This document shows positions 9,637-17,730 of a DNA stretch of 64,000 nt, piece by piece. The stretch comes from an uncultured Pelagibacteraceae bacterium. GTDB taxonomy: Bacteria; Pseudomonadota; Alphaproteobacteria; Pelagibacterales; Pelagibacteraceae. Position numbers and translations under genes: made by a program. Position 1 is the first letter of the stretch. Each line of letters opens with the position of its first letter. The notes below the pieces were generated by a model. The model ran no database searches. It saw only the letters and a list, made by a program, of their open reading frames with translations, and was not told the origin of the DNA. The stretch covers positions 1 to 64,000 of the forward strand of contig CACNIF010000002.1 of assembly GCA_902620465.1 (NCBI GenBank), written 5' to 3'.

Positions 9637-10641
9637 TTGAAAACAGAAAATCTTAAAAACGAAGTTATCAAAATTTTTAAAAATTACGGATTAAGTAATC
9701 CACATGCTGTTATTTCAGCAAATGCTTTGATTAATGCGGAGTTAGTTGGTGCTTATGGTCATGGTCTTTCTAGATTAAAAATGTATTGTGAAAGAATATC
9801 TAAAAAAGTTATTAATCCAAAACCTAGAATAAAAGTAAAAAAGATATCTCAATCGATTGCTCACATTGATGCTGATAATAGTATTGGCTTTGTTGCAGCG
9901 GACCTTGCAATTAAAAAGGCAATCGAATGTGCCAAAAAAACAGGTATCGGTTTGGTGGCAGTTAAAAATAGTGGTCACTATGGATTATCTGGTTACTACG
10001 CTGAGCAAGCAGTCAAAAAAAATTTAATCACTATGATTTATACTAATGCTCCACCAGCAATTGCTCCTTATGGTGCAAAAAAAAGTTTGTTTGGAACAAA
10101 TCCTATATGTTTTGGCTCTCCAACTGGAGCAAAGGTACCTTTTATATTAGATACAGCTATTGCAAAAATTAATAGAGGAAAAATTAGATTTGCAGCTAGA
10201 AATTATCGAAAAATACCAAAAGGTGTTGCATTAGATAAATTTGGTAAACCTACAACGGATGCAAAAAAAGCTCTTTACGGAGTTCAATTACCTATTGCAG
10301 GTTTTAGAGGTTCAGGTTTAGCGTGGATGGTAGATATTCTAAGTGGTGTTTTAACTGGTGGAAATCATGCAGGTAAGGTTAAGGATCCTTTTGATGATTT
10401 TTCAGGTCCACAAAATATTGGACATTTGTTTATCACATTTAAAACAAACTTATTTGTCAAAAATTATACCTCAAGAATTAAGAATAATATTAAAACGATT
10501 AAAAGATTGCCTAAAATAAAAGGAGTAAAAGAAATAATGTATCCTGGTCAAAATAAAGATAAAAGGTTTAGAATGAACTTAAAAAAAGAAATTAAATTGT
10601 CAAAAATTATTCAAAAAGATTTAGTAGATTTAAAAAATTAA
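9637..10641 (+). CDS. Malate/L-lactate/sulfolactate dehydrogenase family oxidoreductase
   Basis: This NAD(P)-dependent dehydrogenase belongs to the ComC/SlcC/MDH2 fold, not the classical Rossmann MDH. Visible family features are AYGHGLSRLKMYCERI near the N-terminus, VKNSGHYGLSGYYAEQA (catalytic His region), a GTNPICFGSP block, and GFRGSGLAWMVDILSGVLTG in the C-terminal third. Start choice is uncertain: a GTG at 9622 would overlap tauC by 14 bases, whereas TTG at 9637 lies just after the tauC stop at 9635 and is used here. In a sulfonate block, sulfolactate dehydrogenase is attractive; malate, lactate or ureidoglycolate are equally in range for the family. Confidence 0.82.
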   Translation: MKTENLKNEVIKIFKNYGLSNPHAVISANALINAELVGAYGHGLSRLKMYCERISKKVINPKPRIKVKKISQSIAHIDADNSIGFVAADLAIKKAIECAKKTGIGLVAVKNSGHYGLSGYYAEQAVKKNLITMIYTNAPPAIAPYGAKKSLFGTNPICFGSPTGAKVPFILDTAIAKINRGKIRFAARNYRKIPKGVALDKFGKPTTDAKKALYGVQLPIAGFRGSGLAWMVDILSGVLTGGNHAGKVKDPFDDFSGPQNIGHLFITFKTNLFVKNYTSRIKNNIKTIKRLPKIKGVKEIMYPGQNKDKRFRMNLKKEIKLSKIIQKDLVDLKN

Positions 10642-10642
10642 C

Positions 10643-11554
10643 ATGCTTTCCAATAAAGAAATTATTTGTCCTGATAACTTACTTAATGTTGCTCATAAAA
10701 AGAAAGGTGTTAAAGCAGGGATTGTTAATGCAGGAAAACCTCTTCCTATGCAGTCGGTGCAAGATGCTGTTAAAGAAAATCTAATTGAGCCAATTTTTAT
10801 AGGTGATGAAAAAGAAATAAATAAGTGCGCGCAAGATTTAAAATGGGATATCTCAAATTATGAGATAATGCATGAACCTATTGAAAACAATACAGCCGTC
10901 ATTGCTGCAAAACTTGCGAGCGAACAAAAGATCAAAATTATTGTTAAAGGCCATATTCATACTGACGTTCTAATGAAAGAAGTTTTGAAAAGAGAATATG
11001 GTTTACTTGGAAAAACCAGATTAAGTCATATTTGGCATATGACTTTAGGAAAAGAGGATAAACCTTTAATAATTACTGATGGAGCATTGAATGTTTTACC
11101 TAATGTAAAAACAAAATTACATATTCTTAAAAATGTTATTAATTTTTCCAATAGAATTGGTATTGAAAAACCTAAGGTCGCAATATTATCTGCTACTGAA
11201 GAAGTTTTAGATAGTGTTCCAAGTTCGAAGGAGGCTGAAGAATTAACTAAATTAGCTAAAAAAGAAAATTTAAATGCCGATGTTTTTGGTCCGTTAGCAT
11301 TTGATAATAGTATCTCAAAAAAATCTGCTGCTATTAAAGGAATACAAAATAGTGTAGCTGGTATGGCTGATGTATTACTGGTTCCAAGTGTTGAAACGGG
11401 AAATGGATTAGTAAAAATGCTTATATATTTTTGTGGAGCGTGTGCAGCAGGTGTGGTTGTTGGTGGTAAAGTTCCAGTAGTAATAACCAGTCGTTCTGAT
11501 GATGCTCCAGCAAGATTAGCTTCTATTGCTGCAGCTGTTGTTGCTCTAGATTAA
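10643..11554 (+). CDS. pta: Phosphate acetyltransferase (phosphotransacetylase)
   Basis: This 303-residue enzyme has the short phosphate acetyl/butyryltransferase architecture: KAGIVNAGKPLPMQSVQDAV near residue 24, IVKGHIHTDVLMKEVL near 95, a LITDGALNVLP-like block near 140, and a C-terminal DVLLVPSVETGNGLVKML segment typical of Pta. It would convert acetyl-phosphate and CoA to acetyl-CoA. In taurine catabolism, acetyl-phosphate comes from sulfoacetaldehyde acetyltransferase (Xsc), and pta is commonly clustered with it. Here pta is present but no xsc lies in the window. The gene starts one base after the preceding stop, so it is co-transcribed. Confidence 0.88.
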   Translation: MLSNKEIICPDNLLNVAHKKKGVKAGIVNAGKPLPMQSVQDAVKENLIEPIFIGDEKEINKCAQDLKWDISNYEIMHEPIENNTAVIAAKLASEQKIKIIVKGHIHTDVLMKEVLKREYGLLGKTRLSHIWHMTLGKEDKPLIITDGALNVLPNVKTKLHILKNVINFSNRIGIEKPKVAILSATEEVLDSVPSSKEAEELTKLAKKENLNADVFGPLAFDNSISKKSAAIKGIQNSVAGMADVLLVPSVETGNGLVKMLIYFCGACAAGVVVGGKVPVVITSRSDDAPARLASIAAAVVALD

Positions 11555-11615
11555 TTGTTTGATTGCAATAAAATTGAAATTGTCTTAAATAATCCAACTA
11601 TAGTAAACAATTAAT

Positions 11616-12902
11616 ATGGCTATCACATATCTAAAAAAATCTCCAAAAACATCATCAACAGATGACAATAAGACAACAGGAATAGTTCAAGATTTATTAA
11701 AAGACATTGAAACTACAAAAGAACAAGGTTGTATTGATTTAACAAAAAAGTTTGACAAATACGATGGGGAAGTAATTGTTTCAAAAGAAAGAATTGATGA
11801 AATAAAAAAAACTTTAGATCAAAAAACTAAAGATGATATCCAATTTTCTTTTGATCGAGTAAGAAAATTTGCTGAAGCTCAACTTAAAAATTACGGTCAA
11901 GATTTTGAAGTTGAATTATCTGATGGTTTATATGCAGGTCAAAAACTAGTTCCTGTTAATACGGCAGGTTGCTATATACCTGGAGGAAGATATGCGCATA
12001 TCGCTTCTGCCGTTATGAGTGTTACTACAGCTAAAGTTGCCGGTGTTAAAAATATAATCGCATGTAGCCCTCCAAAAGAAAATGTTGGTGCCCACCCTGC
12101 TATTGTCTACACTGCTGATCTCTGTGGAGCAGATGTAATATTGAACTTAGGTGGTGTTCCAGCGATTGCTGCTATGACCAATGGATTATTTAAAAACCCT
12201 CCAGCAGACATCATTGTTGGTCCGGGAAACCAGTTTGTAGCTGAAGCAAAAAGAATTTTATATGGCAAAGTGGGAATAGATTTATTTGCAGGTCCAACTG
12301 AAATTGGAATAATTGCAGATGCAAAAGCTGATCCAGAGATAGTTGCTGTAGACTTAGTTGGTCAAGCAGAGCACGGCTATAATTCTCCATGTTGGTTATA
12401 CACAACAAGTAAAGAGTTAGCTGATAAAGTGTTAAAGAGAGTTCCAGAATTAATTTCAGAATTACCCGAAGTTCCTAGAAAAAGTGCAGAAGCAGCTTGG
12501 AGAGATTATGGTGAGGTAATTCTTTGCGATACTGATGAGGAAATTGTTAAGATTAGTGATGAGTACGCTCCAGAACATTTAGAAGTTCAAACAGAAAATT
12601 TAAAATGGTTTTATGAACGATTAACAAATTATGGATCGTTATTTGTAGGGGAAGAAACTACGGTTGCCTATGGAGATAAATGTTCAGGTACAAATCATAT
12701 TTTACCAACTAAAGGAGCTGGTAAATATACTGGTGGTTTATTTGTTGGTAAATTTATTAAAACTTTAAGTTTTCAAAGAATGACAAAAGAATCTACCAAA
12801 CTAGTCGGTGCTGCTGCAGCAAGAATATCAAGATATGAAGGAATGGAAGCACATGCTAGAACTGGTGATGTTAGATTAAAAAAATATGGATATTCTAATT
12901 AA
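11616..12902 (+). CDS. hpsN: HisD-family dehydrogenase, probably HpsN-type sulfopropanediol dehydrogenase
   Basis: At 428 residues the protein has the histidinol dehydrogenase fold with its zinc ligands recognisable: Q and H in GQAEHG, an EYAPEHLE active-site block, and His in EGMEAHARTGDVR near the C-terminus. The stretch between differs from histidine-biosynthetic HisD: VAYGDKCSGTNHILPTKGAG followed by KYTGGLFVGKF is the form I associate with HpsN, which oxidises (R)-2,3-dihydroxypropanesulfonate to sulfolactate. Position downstream of taurine-type transport genes, a possible sulfolactate dehydrogenase and pta, rather than among his genes, supports this. The alternative is a true HisD; the two subfamilies are separated by phylogeny. 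Confidence 0.65.
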   Translation: MAITYLKKSPKTSSTDDNKTTGIVQDLLKDIETTKEQGCIDLTKKFDKYDGEVIVSKERIDEIKKTLDQKTKDDIQFSFDRVRKFAEAQLKNYGQDFEVELSDGLYAGQKLVPVNTAGCYIPGGRYAHIASAVMSVTTAKVAGVKNIIACSPPKENVGAHPAIVYTADLCGADVILNLGGVPAIAAMTNGLFKNPPADIIVGPGNQFVAEAKRILYGKVGIDLFAGPTEIGIIADAKADPEIVAVDLVGQAEHGYNSPCWLYTTSKELADKVLKRVPELISELPEVPRKSAEAAWRDYGEVILCDTDEEIVKISDEYAPEHLEVQTENLKWFYERLTNYGSLFVGEETTVAYGDKCSGTNHILPTKGAGKYTGGLFVGKFIKTLSFQRMTKESTKLVGAAAARISRYEGMEAHARTGDVRLKKYGYSN

Positions 12903-13503
12903 TAGTTTCCATTATAACAAAAATTGTAAGTAGACTCATAAAACTAATAATAAAAATATTTATTGTTTTCCACACTTTTAAACTTTGAGCATATTGCGAT
13001 AAATATTTAGATAAATAACCAATAGTAAAAAAGAATAGCAAGGATGCTATTGAAGCTCCAGCTCCGAATAATATTTTTTGTTTTAAAATAAAACTTTTAG
13101 AAAAATTTCCTAAAAAGAATACAGTATCAGAGTAAACATGTGGATTTAAATAAGTAAAACCAAGTGTTTTTATAAAAACATTTAATTTTGAGATTTCAGG
13201 AACTCTATCATTAAAACTTACTATTAAATTTAAGGATTTTAGTTTTGAATATATAAAATGAATTAAAAAAATAATTAACAAAATATTAAAGATTAACTCT
13301 ACTGTTGCAGTAAAGTATTGTGTAAAATAATGGAAAAGAAATATTCCTAAAAATATTAAAATAAAATCAGATATAGAACAAATAAAACAAACTAAAAAGA
13401 TATGTTGTTTTTTTAGACCTTGTTCTATGACAAAAACATTTTGAGCACCAATAGCTAATATAAGACTTAATCCTGTAAAAAAACCTAATAAGGCAAATTC
13501 CAT
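12895..13503 (-). CDS. LysE/ArgO family amino acid exporter
   Basis: This 202-residue membrane protein has about six hydrophobic segments and the LysE-type N-terminus, with LSLILAIGAQNVFVIEQGLK near residue 13 being the family signature, and a later HVYSDTVFFLGNF segment matching the conserved NPHVYLDT-type motif. The family exports basic amino acids such as arginine and lysine. It overlaps the end of the preceding gene by 8 bases in convergent orientation. The exported compound is unknown. Confidence 0.88.
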   Translation of the reverse strand: MEFALLGFFTGLSLILAIGAQNVFVIEQGLKKQHIFLVCFICSISDFILIFLGIFLFHYFTQYFTATVELIFNILLIIFLIHFIYSKLKSLNLIVSFNDRVPEISKLNVFIKTLGFTYLNPHVYSDTVFFLGNFSKSFILKQKILFGAGASIASLLFFFTIGYLSKYLSQYAQSLKVWKTINIFIISFMSLLTIFVIMETIN

Positions 13504-13562
13504 AATATAGATATCTGAATGTTCTGAACTTACTTTAAATCTTTAGAAAATAAAAATGATTA

Positions 13563-14024
13563 TCAAGTTGCAGGGATAAATAGTAAACACAACCCATTAT
13601 TACAAAATCTTTTACCGGTTGAGCTTGGGCCATCGTCAAAAACGTGTCCATGATGGACTCCACACTTTGCACAATGATACTCGATCCTTTTCATACCAAA
13701 TGAATAATCTACTTTTGTTTTAAAAGCCCCTGGTAAAGCTTCACTAAATGACGGCCAACCAGTGCCGCTATCGAATTTAGCCTCTGAGGAAAATAATTTG
13801 TTTCCACAATTCGCACAATGATAAAAGCCTTTTCTTTTCTCTTGTAGAAGTTCGCTGGTAAATGGTCTTTCAGTGCCCTCATTAAACATAATTTCTTTTT
13901 GTTTACTGGTAAGGTTCTGATTTATTATTTTTTTTGTCTCTGAAAGTACCAACTTATATGGATACAGAATCAATGACACAAAAGATAAACCAATAATTTT
14001 TAATAAATTTCTTCTGTAAGTCAT
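13563..14024 (-). CDS. msrB: Peptide-methionine (R)-S-oxide reductase, secreted form
   Basis: This 153-residue MsrB carries both zinc-binding CxxC pairs (CANCG and CAKCG), the GTGWPSF substrate motif, and the catalytic Cys in RFCNNG near the C-terminus. It has an N-terminal extension starting MTYRRNLLKIIG followed by a hydrophobic stretch to about residue 30, a plausible Tat-type signal, so the enzyme likely repairs oxidised methionine in periplasmic proteins. An additional Cys four residues after the catalytic one (CNNGLC) is unusual against the common RYCxNSASL form and might act as resolving Cys. The C-terminus is short. Confidence 0.92.
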   Translation of the reverse strand: MTYRRNLLKIIGLSFVSLILYPYKLVLSETKKIINQNLTSKQKEIMFNEGTERPFTSELLQEKRKGFYHCANCGNKLFSSEAKFDSGTGWPSFSEALPGAFKTKVDYSFGMKRIEYHCAKCGVHHGHVFDDGPSSTGKRFCNNGLCLLFIPAT

Positions 14025-14052
14025 TTCACACCTTGGTGTAATTTGATTAAGA

Positions 14053-14463
14053 TTATTCAGGATTTGCTGTTAATGTTTTTATTTCCAAAATATTTTCGTT
14101 TGGATCTTTAACAAAAAATGTTTCTTGCTCGTACTTTGTGCCTTTAAATCTAAGATAAGGCTCATCATAGTATTTTGCCCCTTTATCTTTTAATCTTTGT
14201 TTCAAAGCATCAAAATCTTTTCTTGATAAATGAACACCGAAGTGAGGAACTGAGACATTACCCATATCAACATCGTGTCTTTCATTGCTAAGTTTGTGAT
14301 CACTAGCATGAAGGGTTAATTCATTTCCCCAAAAATCTACATCAGCCCATTCTTTTTCAGAATTACTTAAGCTACATCCAAGAGTCTCACTATAAAATTT
14401 TTTAGCAGTTTCTAAATCACCACATGGTATAGCTAAATGAAAACAATTAGTATTTTTGTACAT
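14053..14463 (-). CDS. VOC-family (glyoxalase/dioxygenase fold) protein
   Basis: This 136-residue single-domain protein begins with CFHLAIPCGDLETAKKFYSE, the standard opening of vicinal-oxygen-chelate proteins, with metal-ligand candidates His in FHLA and GVHL and Glu in NILEIK at the end. Length fits one glyoxalase-like unit that dimerises. Substrates in the family range from methylglyoxal adducts to antibiotics and cannot be predicted. It is 29 bases upstream of msrB in the same direction and may be co-transcribed. Confidence 0.85.
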   Translation of the reverse strand: MYKNTNCFHLAIPCGDLETAKKFYSETLGCSLSNSEKEWADVDFWGNELTLHASDHKLSNERHDVDMGNVSVPHFGVHLSRKDFDALKQRLKDKGAKYYDEPYLRFKGTKYEQETFFVKDPNENILEIKTLTANPE

Positions 14464-14530
14464 AATAAATCCTTTAAAAATCTTTTAAAATAACTATATA
14501 AACTAAATTTACTGACACAATAAATACAAC

Positions 14531-15100
14531 ATGAATGATTTTTTACAATCTATAATCGACCGCGACCCTGCGGCAAAATCTAAATTAAGTTTAATATTAA
14601 CTTATCCAGGAGTAAAGGCGATATTTTTTCACAGAATTGCAAATTTTTTTGCAATTGCAAAGTTTGATTTAGTAGCAAGAATTATTTCACAATTATCAAG
14701 ATTTTTTACTGGAATTGAAATACATCCAAAGGCAAAAATTGGAAAAAATTTATTTATTGATCATGGTATGGGTGTAGTCATTGGCGAAACATCTGAAATA
14801 AGCGATAACGTAACAATCTATCATAATGTTACTCTTGGGGGGACATCTCCAAGCATTAATACAAATGAACAAAGGAATTCAAAAAGGCATCCTACCTTAG
14901 AAGAAAATGTAGTGGTAGGTTCAGGTGCTCAAATCCTAGGACCTGTTGTTATTGGAAAAAATTCTTTGATTGGTGCTAACGCAGTTGTAACCAAAGATGT
15001 ACCAGAAAAATCTATAATGGCTGGTAATCCTGCAAAAAAAATTGGGGATGCTACACGAGGATTTAAGCCTTACGCTGTTACTGATAATAAAGAAGATTAA
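14531..15100 (+). CDS. cysE: Serine O-acetyltransferase
   Basis: This 189-residue enzyme carries the left-handed beta-helix hexapeptide repeats of acyltransferases, with [20 protein letters not shown] near residue 62 containing the catalytic His-Asp arrangement of CysE and a [20 protein letters not shown] coil. It makes O-acetylserine from serine and acetyl-CoA. It is shorter than the enteric enzyme (273 residues) because the N-terminal helical domain is reduced, as in many streamlined genomes. The stop overlaps the cysK start by one base (TAATG). Confidence 0.95.
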   Translation: MNDFLQSIIDRDPAAKSKLSLILTYPGVKAIFFHRIANFFAIAKFDLVARIISQLSRFFTGIEIHPKAKIGKNLFIDHGMGVVIGETSEISDNVTIYHNVTLGGTSPSINTNEQRNSKRHPTLEENVVVGSGAQILGPVVIGKNSLIGANAVVTKDVPEKSIMAGNPAKKIGDATRGFKPYAVTDNKED

Positions 15101-16101
15101 TGGTTCATATTAGAAATACATTTATTGACTCAATTGGTAATACTCCATTAATCAAACTTAAAGCTGCCTCTGAATTAACAGGATGTAACATTTATGGTAA
15201 AGCAGAATTTATGAATCCTGGCGGGTCTGTCAAAGATAGAGCTGCGCTCTCATTACTTAAAGACGCACAAGAAAAAAAATTAATTTCTAAAGGTGGTATT
15301 GTTGTTGAAGGTACTGCGGGTAATACTGGAATTGGATTAGGTTTGATAGGGAATTCACTTGGTTATAAAACAATAATTGTAATGAATGATAATCAAACTC
15401 AAGAAAAAAAAGATACAATAAAAAATCTAGGGGCAGAATTAAGATTAGTCCCTGCAAAGCCATATAAAGACGAAAATAATTTTGTTAAGATTGCTGGACG
15501 TCTAGCAGATGAGTTAAGACCAACTAATAATAATGGTGTTGTCTGGGCCAATCAATTCGATAATGTTGCTAATGCTAAAGGACATTATGAAGGAACAGGA
15601 AAGGAAATTTGGGAACAAACTGAAGGTAAAGTTGATGGTTTTGTTTGTTCATCTGGAACAGGTGGTACAATTTCTGGTGTAAGTAATGCTTTAAAGGAAA
15701 AGAATAAAAATGTTAAAATTTATCTTTCCGATCCTAAAGGATCAGCACTTTATAATTATATTAAAAACGGTGAATTAAAATCTGAAGGTGGATCAATTAC
15801 TGAAGGGATTGGCTCAAGTAGAATAACAAAAAATTTTGAGAACGCAAAAATTGATGATGCATATTCCATTGACGATCACGAAGCATTGCCCATACTTTAT
15901 GACCTAATTCAAAATGAAGGGCTAAGTTTAGGAACAAGTTGTGGAATAAATATCGCTGGTGCAATTAGACTTGGAAAAGAACTTGGGCCAGGAAAAACAA
16001 TCGTAACTATTCTTTGTGATAAATCAGATAAATACAACTCTAAGATGTTTAATAAATCATTTTTAAAGGAAAAAAACTTACCTGTACCTAGCTGGTTATA
16101 A
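15100..16101 (+). CDS. cysK: Cysteine synthase (O-acetylserine sulfhydrylase)
   Basis: This 333-residue PLP fold-type II enzyme has the PLP Lys in GGSVKDRAA near residue 45, the substrate loop EGTAGNTGIGL near 71, and a SSGTGGTISG phosphate-binding loop near 184. It converts O-acetylserine and sulfide to cysteine. It is translationally coupled to cysE, completing cysteine synthesis in one two-gene operon, which ends in the hairpin at 16117-16140. Within the family, EGTAGNTGIG rather than the CysK-type TSGNTG could indicate a cystathionine-beta-synthase-like or Cys-K2-like subgroup. Confidence 0.93.
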   Translation: MVHIRNTFIDSIGNTPLIKLKAASELTGCNIYGKAEFMNPGGSVKDRAALSLLKDAQEKKLISKGGIVVEGTAGNTGIGLGLIGNSLGYKTIIVMNDNQTQEKKDTIKNLGAELRLVPAKPYKDENNFVKIAGRLADELRPTNNNGVVWANQFDNVANAKGHYEGTGKEIWEQTEGKVDGFVCSSGTGGTISGVSNALKEKNKNVKIYLSDPKGSALYNYIKNGELKSEGGSITEGIGSSRITKNFENAKIDDAYSIDDHEALPILYDLIQNEGLSLGTSCGINIAGAIRLGKELGPGKTIVTILCDKSDKYNSKMFNKSFLKEKNLPVPSWL

Positions 16102-16116
16102 TATCGCATATCAGGC

Positions 16117-16140
16117 ATGTAACAAAACAGTTACATTTTT
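16117..16140 (+). terminator. Rho-independent terminator after cysK
   Basis: A perfect 7-base-pair stem (16117-16123 with 16130-16136), a six-base loop and a T run start 15 bases after the cysK stop. It separates the cys operon from the small-gene cluster downstream. Confidence 0.7.
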
Positions 16141-16168
16141 AAATTAAAATAATTAACTTTGAGGTTCT

Positions 16169-16540
16169 ATGAAGAAAATAATTTTAATCTTGTCTTTTTT
16201 TGCTTTTACTTCTGCTTATGCAGATATGAGTAATGAAGATAAATCTAAAGCTTGGGATTGTGTTGGAATTTATATGGCCAACTATTTCCTGCCATCAGGT
16301 GAAAAATTTGAATACGGCATGAAAGAAAAATCTATTTCAACTGTAAAAGTTTTAAAAACATATGCTCTTGAAATAGGTATTCCAGAAAAAGATTGGGATG
16401 CTGGAGTAAACAAAGCTGTAGATAAACATTACGGTTCAAAATACGACAAAGCTAAAACTGAAAAATGTCATACATTTGTTGAAGCTTTAGTTCCTAATGG
16501 AGCTGAAAGAGTTAAAAAAGTAGTTCAAACTTTGTATTAA
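16169..16540 (+). CDS. Small secreted protein of unknown function
   Basis: I do not recognise this 123-residue protein. Residues 1-18 (MKKIILILSFFAFTSAYA) form a clear Sec signal peptide with an AYA cleavage site, so the mature ~105-residue protein is periplasmic. It is mostly helical, with two Cys (WDC near residue 31 and EKCHTF near 104) that could form a disulfide. A TTGAGG-type ribosome-binding site precedes the ATG. It is the first of a run of small genes, all rightward, reaching to 20006. Confidence 0.8.
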   Translation: MKKIILILSFFAFTSAYADMSNEDKSKAWDCVGIYMANYFLPSGEKFEYGMKEKSISTVKVLKTYALEIGIPEKDWDAGVNKAVDKHYGSKYDKAKTEKCHTFVEALVPNGAERVKKVVQTLY

Positions 16541-16561
16541 TTCAAAAAAAAGGAGAAAAAA

Positions 16562-16852
16562 ATGGAAAAAGAAATGTTAGTTCATCTTAAACTTAAAGAA
16601 GGTAAATTAGAAACTTTCATGGGTTGGATGCAATCAGATGAAGGAATGGGTGTTAGAAAAAGTGTTGCCTATCCAGAAAAAACTGTTGGCGCTATGATAC
16701 CAGATAAAAGTGGAATGTTATTTAAAGTGAATGTTCATAATGAAGCTGGAATGAAAGAATTTGTAACTGGGAATAATTCTACCGCGAAAGCTATTTACGC
16801 AGAATGTGTAGAGAGTGCTAAATTATATGAACTATCTGAAGTAAATTTATAA
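16562..16852 (+). CDS. Small protein with predicted dimeric alpha/beta-barrel (monooxygenase-like) fold
   Basis: A 96-residue cytoplasmic protein with a strong AAGGAG site in front. The pattern is strand (EMLVHLKLK), helix (GKLETFMGWMQSD), two strands (KTVGAMIPDK, MLFKVNVHN), helix (AGMKEFVTGNNSTAKAIY) and a final strand (KLYELSEVNL), the order of ferredoxin-like dimeric alpha/beta-barrel proteins such as ABM monooxygenases and DUF1330. That is a fold inference from pattern; I recognise no catalytic signature. Three neighbours (17084, 17409, 18235) show the same architecture. Confidence 0.75.
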   Translation: MEKEMLVHLKLKEGKLETFMGWMQSDEGMGVRKSVAYPEKTVGAMIPDKSGMLFKVNVHNEAGMKEFVTGNNSTAKAIYAECVESAKLYELSEVNL

Positions 16853-16861
16853 GGAGTATAA

Positions 16862-17068
16862 ATGAAAAAAATAATATTAACACTTTGTTTGGTCTTATTT
16901 GTTAGCTCTGCATACGCAGGTTCATGTCCAATGTTGGCTAAAAATATTGATGAAAAAATTAAAAAAGCTCAAGAACTTAAAGATCAGGGTATGGATGCCC
17001 ATAATAATGGTGACCATGCTAAATCTGAAAAATTTTTAAATGAAGCTCTTGCTCTTTTTAAAAGTTAA
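16862..17068 (+). CDS. Very small secreted helical protein
   Basis: A 68-residue product: signal peptide MKKIILTLCLVLFVSSAYA with cleavage predicted after AYA at residue 19, then a ~49-residue mature peptide GSCPMLAKN... made of two charged helices rich in Lys, Glu and Asp, with a single Cys close to its new N-terminus. The helix pair with alanine and leucine spacing resembles half a tetratricopeptide repeat (KSEKFLNEALALFK). An AAGGAG site lies before the ATG. No function recognised. Confidence 0.72.
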   Translation: MKKIILTLCLVLFVSSAYAGSCPMLAKNIDEKIKKAQELKDQGMDAHNNGDHAKSEKFLNEALALFKS

Positions 17069-17083
17069 ATAGAAAGGAAAAAA

Positions 17084-17374
17084 ATGAAAAACTATATAGT
17101 AACACACACTTTTAAGTCAAAAGAAGCAAAAGCTAAAATGATAGAAGTTACTGGTTCAATGTCTATGGAAGATATGACTAAAGCAATGACAAGTGATAGT
17201 GCAAAGTGCCAAATGAGCTGGAATACACCTGGAGACAATCTAACAATGTATTGTTGGTGGAAAGGTACTGATCCAGATGCAATTAATAAACAGTTAGAGT
17301 CTATGAACGATTTCTTCGAACCTCATAAATTTGTTGAGTGTACAGATGATGTTATAGATTTTAATGCTAAATAA
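17084..17374 (+). CDS. Small ferredoxin-like-fold protein, unknown function
   Basis: A 96-residue product with strand-helix-strand-strand-helix-strand pattern: NYIVTHTFK, a Met-rich helix (MSMEDMTKAMTS), then QMSWNTPG and TMYCWWKG strands, a helix with AINKQLESMND, and a last strand. Three Cys are present. Similar in size and layout to the gene at 16562 but with no obvious close sequence identity. An AAAGGA site precedes the start. Confidence 0.75.
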   Translation: MKNYIVTHTFKSKEAKAKMIEVTGSMSMEDMTKAMTSDSAKCQMSWNTPGDNLTMYCWWKGTDPDAINKQLESMNDFFEPHKFVECTDDVIDFNAK

Positions 17375-17408
17375 AAATGCCTAAATTTTTACCGAGTGAG
17401 GAAAAACA

Positions 17409-17717
17409 ATGAAGGTAATTTATACTAGAACGATGAGGGTAAAAGATGATGGCCTAGGAAAAGCAATGGAAATAGGAAAAGGTTTAGCGGCAGTTAGAAA
17501 AAAACATTATCCTAACCATGATGTTTATTTTTCTTTTCAAATGGGTGGAGACCCAAGAACCATAAGGGAGACTTTAATTGGACCCATGTTTGAAGGTAAT
17601 AATGATGCTGACGCTAACATGTCTGCAGATCCTGAATATATTAAACTTTTAGAGCAATTAAAAGAAGTTGCAATAGAAGGTACTATTGAAGATGAGATTA
17701 GACCAATATTTAGTTAA
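17409..17717 (+). CDS. Small alpha/beta protein, unknown function
   Basis: A 102-residue protein with a first strand KVIYTRTMRVK, a helix GLGKAMEIGKGLAAVRKKHY, strands around DVYFSFQMGG and a C-terminal helix followed by EGTIEDEIRPIFS. The overall pattern is again compatible with a dimeric alpha/beta-barrel. A GAGTGAGG site precedes the ATG. I do not recognise a family. Confidence 0.72.
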   Translation: MKVIYTRTMRVKDDGLGKAMEIGKGLAAVRKKHYPNHDVYFSFQMGGDPRTIRETLIGPMFEGNNDADANMSADPEYIKLLEQLKEVAIEGTIEDEIRPIFS

Positions 17718-17730
17718 AGGATTTTAATCA

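Noticed and set aside
11616..12902. Plain annotation as histidinol dehydrogenase of histidine biosynthesis
   Set aside because: Zinc ligands fit the family, but the region around SGTNHILPTKGAG and the sulfonate gene context favour the HpsN branch. Kept as the alternative.
16862..17068. Lipoprotein with lipobox
   Set aside because: The Cys follows AYAGS, lacking the Leu at -3 expected in a lipobox; an ordinary signal peptidase I site after AYA is the better reading.
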